Shown in pieces: positions 57,225 to 64,000 of a DNA stretch of 64,000 nucleotides. The stretch covers positions 2,418,001-2,482,000 of the forward strand of contig JAPNXP010000009.1 in NCBI GenBank assembly GCA_028753945.1. The letters are read 5' to 3'. A program made the position numbers and the translations under genes. The first letter of the stretch is position 1, and each line of letters opens with the position of its first letter. The stretch is from Hexactinellida sp. DTS-2022 (taxonomy: Eukaryota > Porifera > Hexactinellida). The notes beneath the pieces were generated by a model that did not search any database, had not been told where the DNA came from, and worked only from the letters and a program-made list of their open reading frames with translations.

Positions 57225-58850
57225 GGATTATGTATGGGCGTGACCTTCGTTATATAAGGCCTTGCTACTGAGTAGATTTTGCTGGACCATGGATTACTTA
57301 AAGGCCATTGATTATTAGCTAACTTATCTTTATCTCAATAGCTAGTAATGACAGACCTGAGAAATGCATTATAATTGTATAGAAAGTTAGGAACATGATA
57401 TCAAAGCATACATAACACCCTTTAGAATTGTGATATATCACCATTTGATTACGTAATCGCTATTTTTCGTGGGAATTATCGTGTTTTTATAGCCTGCTTT
57501 TAACATAGTTAAACGTGTTATAAATGTTCAAAATTGGAACTTGAGGATATCCATAACTAGTTGAATGAAATATATCGAAATTATAAATGGAATGTTGACA
57601 CATTCCTCGGTTTCCAGGGAAATGCATATTTCTTAAAATGAGCCATAACTCAAAAACTATTGATTTTATGTAAACTATCCTAGTATTGATCTATCCGCAA
57701 TTGGTAACTTCCTATTTATTGATAATACATTTTCTAGGCCTAACTTCAATAATCTTTGAGATAATGAGTGTATTACCATATAAAGAATTAAGTGCTAATA
57801 ATCTCATTATCTCAAAGATTATTGAAGTTAGGCATAGAAAATGTATTATCAATAAATAGGAAGTTACCATTTGCGGATATATCAGTACTAGCATAGTTTA
57901 CATAAAATAGATAGTTTTTGAGTTATGGCTCATTTTAAGAAATATGCATTTCCCTGGAAACCGAGGAATGTGTCTACATTCCATTTATAATTTCGATATA
58001 TTTCATTCAACTAGTTATGGACATCCTCAAGTTCCAATTTTGAACATTTATAACACGTTTAACTATGTTAAAAGCAGGCTATAAAAACACGATAATTCCC
58101 ACGAAAAATAGCGATTACGTATTCAAATGGTGATATACATAGGCGGCGATCCGTGGAAATTATTGGGGGGGCGAGATTTTTTTTAATCATCAGAGATTTA
58201 TTCACTATTATTATAGTTCATTGAACTCCCATTGTTAAGAAGTCGGATATAACGAAATCCCGCTTATAACTAAATGAGGATTTTCCCCAGAGAACTAAAT
58301 TAGGATTTTCCCCAGAGAACTTAATGCATTTTAATTATTATCGACTTACTATAATGAATATCCGGATATAACGAAGGAATTCACAGCTCCCAAATACTTA
58401 GATATAACGATATTTTACTGTATATCAAGTAACATATGAGTTTATTAATGTATAACTAAATTCTTGAAAACATATAATAAATGTTTATGGTAAACATCAA
58501 TTTTGTAATAGCAGTGTCGATAATAAATATTTAATGGGGGCGATTTAGATATTATTGGGGGGGGGGCGAAAAGGTACCTTCGCTCCCTTTAGATATTATT
58601 GGGGGGGCGCGCCCCCTGCCCCCCCAGGAACGCCGCCTATGGTGATATAACACAATTCTAAAGGATTTATATATGCCTTGATATCATGTTCCTAACTTCC
58701 TATACAATTATATTGCATTTCTCAGGTCTGTCATTACTAGCTATTGATATAAAGATATGTCAGCTAATAATCAATGGCCTTTAAGTAATCCATGGTTCGG
58801 AGTAGTAGTAAGGCCTTATATAACGAAGGTCACGGTATGAGATTATTTAT
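57225..58850. repeat. Large inverted repeat related to the P-like family
   Basis: Two arms of about 560 nt meet around a 30-nt centre near 57785 (aatctttgagataatgag against ctcattatctcaaagatt). The arms are nearly identical by eye. Both outer ends carry gtgaccttcgttatataagg, the terminal words of the P-like element at 35775. It is interrupted in the right arm by a hAT MITE. Short frames in it are non-coding. Confidence 0.88.
58138..58641. mobile_element. hAT MITE (504 bp) in the inverted repeat
   Basis: Inverted ends cataggcggcgatccg and cgccgcctatg. A perfect 8-bp duplication, gtgatata, lies at 58130-58137 and 58642-58649. The left arm at about 57427-57445 is the matching empty site. Its interior includes ggatataacgaa words and G-runs. 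Confidence 0.94.
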
Positions 58851-58854
58851 TATC

Positions 58855-60720
58855 TGAGCAAATGGTAGTGAGGCGATGTACTGTGGAGGTATGATTTTAC
58901 GATCATCCGTCGGTGGGGGTGGTAAGAATGTGGGTGGATAGGGGTTGGTGTTCGGAGTTGATAGGGATTGGGGCAAATTGTTGGAGGTCAGAGTGGTAGC
59001 CGGCATCTTGGAGAGTATTGTCGGGTTCGGAGGTAAATTCGAAGGGGGCTAAGACGAGGAGAATGTCAGTAGGGTTGTGGGATGTGTAGAGGTTGTCGAA
59101 ATATAGGGATAGAGCGGCCGGGGGGCGAATATCGAGGCGGGTGTCAATAAGGTACATGGTGGTAAGTCGGGCAATTTCTGGGGCTAAGGGGAGACCCATA
59201 GGAATGCCCGTGGAGCCGAGGTGGTAGTATAAGTCGTTTGAGACGAGAAAGTTGTAGGAGAGGAGTAGGGTAAGTAATTGATATTCGTAAATTTTAGTGG
59301 GGAAATAGTGTTTGAAAGCTTCTAAAGCTAAGTCATGGGGAATAGAGAGGTAGAAGGCTTTGATATCTCGGTGGTAAATTCGAGGAGGTGGTCCGTAAAT
59401 CGAAAGTTGGGAGATGGATGAAAAGACATCTGAGGATAAGTAGGGGTGAGCGTCTATAAGAGGTGTAAATAGGGGGCGGAGAGTTTGTGAGACGAGGGAG
59501 GATATGTAAGAAGAGTGGTTAGCGATAGGGCGGATATAGGGGTCGATTGAGTATGGGTCGAAGGAGTAAATATTGGTATAAGGAGTAGGGGTTGATGGGA
59601 ATTGCTTTTTATGAGTCTTGATATTAAAATAGAAGGTGGGTGGTCTGTCGTCGGTGGTGTATGCTTTGACTTTATTTTCAAAGTTAAATAATTATGGCTA
59701 GACGGAGTTTGGTAACCGAGGCGAAGTACCAGGAAGCGGGAACCGTTCGGTATTTCATAAGGTGGGTAGAATAGAAAACTTGAAGTTCGGTATCTTCGAA
59801 GGATTACGAATCCGCCGGTGCGATCGGTTTGTAGAATACGAAGGTGGTGGAGGGCGATGGATTTTTTGAAGGACGAGAGGAAAGGGTGAATTGCTTGTGG
59901 TTTCGCGATGCATGTGGGGAATTGGAAATCGGGTGAGCGGAGGGGCATCCAAATCAAGATCTAAAATAGTTTGAAAGTGATTGAGGAAGGAGTGAGGAGG
60001 TGCTGGTGTTTGAAATGAGAGGCCGTAAGACATTAGGTTCTGAAGTTTGAGTGCTAGGTGGTAAGGCAGATAGTTCGAAAAATACACGGTGGGAGGGGAG
60101 TATTTGAAGGTGGAGAGAGGGGGCAAGGAGTTGGGTGGTAAGATATTTTTAGATGGGTGATCGCATGATTAGGGAAGTTTTTGTAATGGTGACGTAATGA
60201 TCTTAGTTCGGGGGTGGGAAGATGCTCGCACAATGAACATTCATGGGTTTGAAAGAGGTGTAGGAGCAGGCTAGGAGGAACTGAGTCGGTCACTCGTAAC
60301 CACGGTAAAAAGGGAGTTCAGTGGTAGAGCGCGACATGTTGTTGGTGCGGGGGGTGATGGTCAACTCATCGAGTCACCAAAGGCTGGGGGTCGCATGGTT
60401 AGGGTGAGTGCAAGTGCCTTGGCGGCAGGAGGAGGTGAGATCACGAGGACGGTTTTTGGGGTCCAGCGGAACAACGATTATGGGCGGCGAATGTGGCGAT
60501 CGTGCGAGGACGGCCGCATTTTAAGCAGTGGCCATGGGCGTTGCAAGCTTCGAGCAAGCATTTGGGTGGTTTGTTGGTATTGGGTGAGAGGGTTAGGGGC
60601 GCTTTGAGCGAATGATTGGCGCTTGTCGGGGTTGGGGGCGAGGGGGCAGTGGTTGCGTTCGAAGTGGCCTGGAAGGCCGCAGGTGATATTGTCGAATATG
60701 TCGAGGAACTAATCCAGTTC
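58855..60720 (-). mobile_element. Second Penelope-like retroelement copy, truncated
   Basis: On the minus strand the order is GLPGHFERNHCPLAPNPDKR (near 60640), CSLCEHLPTPELRSL (60240), FQTPAPP (60010) and the reverse transcriptase. The last has LGSTGIPMGLPLAPEIARL, then ALSLYFDNLYTSHNP and LQDAGYHSD. It is cut before the endonuclease by the large inverted repeat at 58850. Several frame changes are present. It is clearly a different copy from the plus-strand one: identity is partial and synonymous differences are frequent. Confidence 0.75.
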
Positions 60721-60731
60721 CGAGAATTACA

Positions 60732-61959
60732 CTAACTTTGCACTGCGGTGGTAAAGGTCTTGGCATTACCTATAGCCTTAGACTGACCTTGTTGAGGTTG
60801 GTCCCTTAGGTTCGTACTTTTCCAAACTGCAACCTGTAGAATGGTGTCAATGGGAATTCCTGCCCTTGCAGCTGTAGATGTGCAAGCTGATCTTGTTGAG
60901 TGAGCTTTGAATTGATTGGTGTTTATTCCGGCTATTCCTAAGGTGGATTTAATCCACCTGCTTATTGTAGAAGCGGTCACATGGTTATGAGGTTTTGTGA
61001 TGCCGATAAACAACTTGCTTTCCTTAGGAGGCCTAAGAGATTCTGTTTCCGCTAGGTAATTTTTTAGCGTTCCGATGGGACACAAGGATGGGTCCTCAGG
61101 AAATAAGATTAAATGATTTTTTTATTTCCTTCTTTCGCCAGGTTTTGGAGCCATCAATTTGAAAAGTAGCAGTATCATTTTGAAACGAAATGAGGTTTAC
61201 ATTTAGTTTAGCTTGTTCGGAGCAACGAGAGGCCGTGGTTAAGCAATCAGCGTTACAGTTTTCAGAGTTAGCGATTTTGTATTTAAGGGAGAGATTTGAG
61301 CACTTTGAGTAACGTAGTTACAACCCAGGTGTGGGAGTAACGTGGTAGTTTCGGTTGTATTGCCTCAATACCTTTGATCAGTCGGGATACGAGTGGGTGG
61401 TTTCCTATTGATTTATCGGAGTGAGTTCCTATGATCGCAGATACTGCAGATCTGTGAGTGTTGACCCAGCTCGTTGATATACCTTCTGAATGTATCTCGG
61501 AGAGGTATGTTACGAATTGCTCTATAGGTGGCTCCACGAAATTGATACTCCGTTGGCTACACCAAGTTCTCCACTTGTGCCAGACAGAGGTGTATGATTT
61601 TTTAGTTGACTCTCCATGAAGAGAGTATCGGATGGATAGCTGATTCTGATAGGCCTCTATTGGCGAGGATAGTCCTGATATGGAGTATGCCATCATAGTG
61701 AGTTGACCCGTGTGGACTTTCGGGTGCGATTTCCCCCTCGGGTGTTATCGTTATCGGGCCTAATGGTAGCTTTACCGGGACTCTGGTATGCATTGGTCAT
61801 TAGTAAGGGCCACCATGGCTTGGTTTGCCAGAGAGGTGCAATTAGGATTGCTTCCCTCACTTGATCTGTCAATATCTTCGTCAGGATCCTTCCCACCAAT
61901 ATCCATTGCGGGGAATAGGTAGAGGATCCCAAGGTTTCCCCATTCGAGAGTGAAGGCAT
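60732..61959 (-). pseudogene. RNase H tail and tyrosine recombinase of the DIRS-type element
   Basis: The tail ILIAPLWQTKPWWPLLM is the usual end of the DIRS RT/RNase H frame. The recombinase begins with an N-terminal core-binding domain (TKKSYTSVWHKWRTWCSQR, EQFVTYLSEIHSEG). The catalytic domain follows with FKAHSTRSACTSTAARAG, the HxxR region. It would join the circular DNA copy to the genome. Confidence 0.75.
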
Positions 61960-62052
61960 TTATCTTCCATCATGGCCTACTTAATATACGGCTAGATATG
62001 TCACCGAGAAGGCCATAAAACGAGAAGGCCAGTTTCTAATTTTAATTTTAGG

Positions 62053-63644
62053 TTAAACTATGCCTCCTATTGTTGTTATTTGGGTTGTATATGGGGTAAT
62101 CAACCATTGCGAGTCCATTAGAACCACTTTTGAGAATCTCAGATTTGTGGTTAAGCTGTTTAGGCGCCATTTAATCCTTATCGGGTGCTGATCGCTGTAT
62201 TTTGCTGCACTAGTTGCTGTGATGGCAGTTGATTCAGACCCAGGTCTAGGCCCGAAATTATGTTTATTATATCCGTGGGTGCCTTTTTTTAATCGCCAGT
62301 TGTTTGTAAATAATATTAGGCGACCAGTCGGAGGGAAGTTTTTGGTATAGGGTTCAGGGAGCTTAGAAGCTCCGAAAATTTGGCCTCTTTCGAGCATTTG
62401 GTTTCGGGAATTTGTCCTCCACATATTTGGGACGGTACTGGTAACTGGCCATGCTGGAGCCCGCTCCTCCTGCAGGGCCTGTTCGAAAAAACTGACCACT
62501 TTGTCGAGGATTGGTAAAGGTAGTGCTGTTAGTTTTTTGGTATTGGGTGCTATTGGTGCGAGGCTTTTGATTGGAAGCCTCTAGCCTCTTGTGAGTTTTC
62601 GATAGTTCACAGAGCTTGTTTAATTGGGATTCCCCAAATAGTAATGGCTAGTCGAAATTTGGGGGAAAGCTCTTGAGGTCCAATTTCAGGCATTTATCAA
62701 AGCCTGTATGCTCTGTCGTCTTCGTTTCTCTGTGATGAATGCTGCTAGAGAGCCCAACAGACAGAGTAATCGCTGCTGAAATGTGAGCAGTCAACGTAGA
62801 GTCGTCGATGCTATCTGCTTTTGATAGCTTATTAGCTAATATTGAGAGAGGGCCAACACTTTGTAATAAGTGACGTTGAATCTCAACTAGTTCGTTGTCC
62901 TTCTTTAGAACAAAGGGGAATCTATCCGCCAGGAAAGGATCGAGCCGAGGCACTTTCATCCGGGCTCTTGAAAGTGCCTCGGCTCGATCGGGCCTCTTGA
63001 ATTGTTTGGTAGCCTTTCGTTGTTCCTCGGACGACATCCTGTTTGAGAAACATTTAGTTATGTAATCCTCCACTTCTAGTGACGTATCCTCAAAGTACTC
63101 GTTTTCAATTAACGAGGAAGGATCAAAAGCGGAGCTCGTATGCCATGCACCTGCTTGGGAACTGGGAATGTTAAGATCAGCTTCCAGCTCGGCTTGAAGC
63201 ACTACGTCATTTGGCTGACTTTCATTGTCGTTGTGATCCTCAGGTAATAATCCTGATATTCTCCTTTCCAGCTTGGCTAAAGCTTGGAGAATATTGGCAT
63301 TGAACGTCTCCTGTAGGGGAGAGTGTGTCACGACTCACTAGAGAACTCAATGGAGTCTCCTCGTCCTGACTAGAGGACGGAGTTAAGTGGGAGGATCTCT
63401 CCCTAACGGCCTTTGTAGGAACAATGTCCTTGGTCACTGCTGGGATTAGCCCAGTGCTCCGTTTGTTTGACGTTGGGTTCCGTGAGTAATTAACGGGTAA
63501 TTGATCCGTTCTTACTTGCTTCGACTTAGACTGAAGTCCATCAGTCGAGCGTTTGGTAGCGCCACCCCTTTGAAGCATACTCACTGGTGGAGCCAAATTG
63601 ACTGTTATAGGAGGAAGGTTGGGAACCTTGGTGAGAGCAGACAT
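62053..63644 (-). pseudogene. gag-like region of the DIRS-type element
   Basis: A Ser/Pro-rich start is followed by a helical region with ILQALAKLERRISGLLP and then KRPDRAEALSRARMKVPRLD and LVEIQRHLLQSVGPLSILA. Further on come QEERAPAWPVTST and ERGQIFGASKLP. This arrangement is typical of the first frame in DIRS elements. Confidence 0.65.
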
Positions 63645-63789
63645 TTCTGGGGTCGATTCGTCCGAGTCCGTGTGAACGAGGATAAGGATGAAGATCCTGA
63701 GTGAAGCATTACGCGAGTTAGTAGGAAAGTAAAATTAGCACGCTTGTAGCTGGGAAACTATAGTTACTACTACCGAGTATATATGTTAT

Positions 63790-63832
63790 GTCGATTTTGT
63801 AAAATGTTGATTTTACAAAATCAACATGTCGA
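63790..63832. repeat. Short foldback at the edge of the DIRS-type element
   Basis: The string gttgattttacaaaatcaac is a perfect inverted repeat with tgtcga on both outer sides. Confidence 0.6.
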
Positions 63833-64000
63833 CAAGGGTGGGGTTGGTTAACCGATCTGAGGCTACGGTTACAATTCGATTTCTCGCCACGGTTAACAGC
63901 CCATCCTACTCAATACAATAAATCCTTCATAAAAATTTGACTATAGTACTACAGAATAAGACTCAGCTGTATAAAATATAACCGCATAAGTATATTAACT
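63833..64000. mobile_element. Second copy of the CAAGGGTGGGG hAT-like MITE, cut by the window end
   Basis: It matches 52849-53010 base for base apart from scattered changes and a missing ttaaccgg block. Confidence 0.88.

Larger units (their letters stand above)
60725..63720 (-). mobile_element. DIRS-type retroelement with tyrosine recombinase, broken
   Basis: Read on the minus strand the parts are a gag-like protein (about 63640-62100), the tail of an RT/RNase H frame, and a tyrosine recombinase ending near 60740. DIRS elements integrate with a recombinase and not with an integrase. The element looks incomplete and broken, with several breaks. It borders the truncated Penelope-like copy at its 3' side. 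Confidence 0.75.

Noticed and set aside
57712-57894. 60-codon frame at the centre of the large inverted repeat
   Set aside because: It reads across the palindrome centre and has no support beyond length.
60395-60607. Plus-strand 70-codon frame
   Set aside because: It is antisense to the N-terminal region of the minus-strand Penelope-like copy.
63501-63704. 67-codon plus-strand frame near the window end
   Set aside because: It is antisense to the gag-like part of the DIRS-type element.

Overview
The window is eukaryotic and almost wholly repetitive: an AT-rich, transposon-dense stretch most like an invertebrate animal genome. The basis is the mix of element families: MULE transposases with PHD and FLYWCH zinc fingers, a THAP9/P-element-like transposase, GIY-YIG Penelope-like retroelements, a Ty3-type LTR element, a DIRS-type tyrosine-recombinase element, and many hAT, Tigger/pogo and Harbinger MITEs. 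Short spliceosomal introns (56-121 nt) can be read inside two transposase genes. I cannot name the species. No rRNA, tRNA, CRISPR array or bacterial operon was seen.

Layout. 1-18110 is a satellite-like array of a modular repeat (monomers about 0.85-1.6 kb, both orientations). Each monomer has a left arm, zero to five copies of a 35-bp palindrome, a long hairpin of about 115 bp, and a right arm. 18110-23260 holds two MULE transposase genes, the second ending in a RING-like motif. 23840-24150 is the terminus of a P-like element. 24602-25702 (minus) is an open, unrecognised 366-codon frame and the best candidate host gene. 26240-28600 is a nest of GC-rich hAT MITEs. 29060-33935 is a broken Ty3-type LTR element that landed inside one 35-bp palindrome. 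33940-35606 resumes an inverted copy of the modular repeat carrying two hAT MITEs. 35775-38495 is a broken P-like element, and 38699-39419 is a Myb/SANT-type gene. 39430-48330 is a second subfamily of the modular repeat. 48330-50520 is mixed debris. 50527-56180 holds a Penelope-like element plus a tandem partial copy of its 3' end, riddled with MITEs. 57225-58850 is a 1.6-kb inverted repeat related to the P-like termini. 58855-60720 (minus) is a second Penelope-like copy. 60725-63720 (minus) is a broken DIRS-type element, and the window ends inside another MITE.

The signals that ordinary annotation would miss are four. First, the hairpin/palindrome modular repeat shows paired changes in both stem arms and inversions that break at the hairpin. 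Second, the P-like family is defined here by shared termini and 31-bp subterminal repeats. Third, both Penelope-like copies have YFDN where a YxDD box is expected, with only synonymous differences in the motif. Fourth, the LTR element appears to be self-primed. Target-site duplications and paralogous empty sites date many insertions relative to one another.
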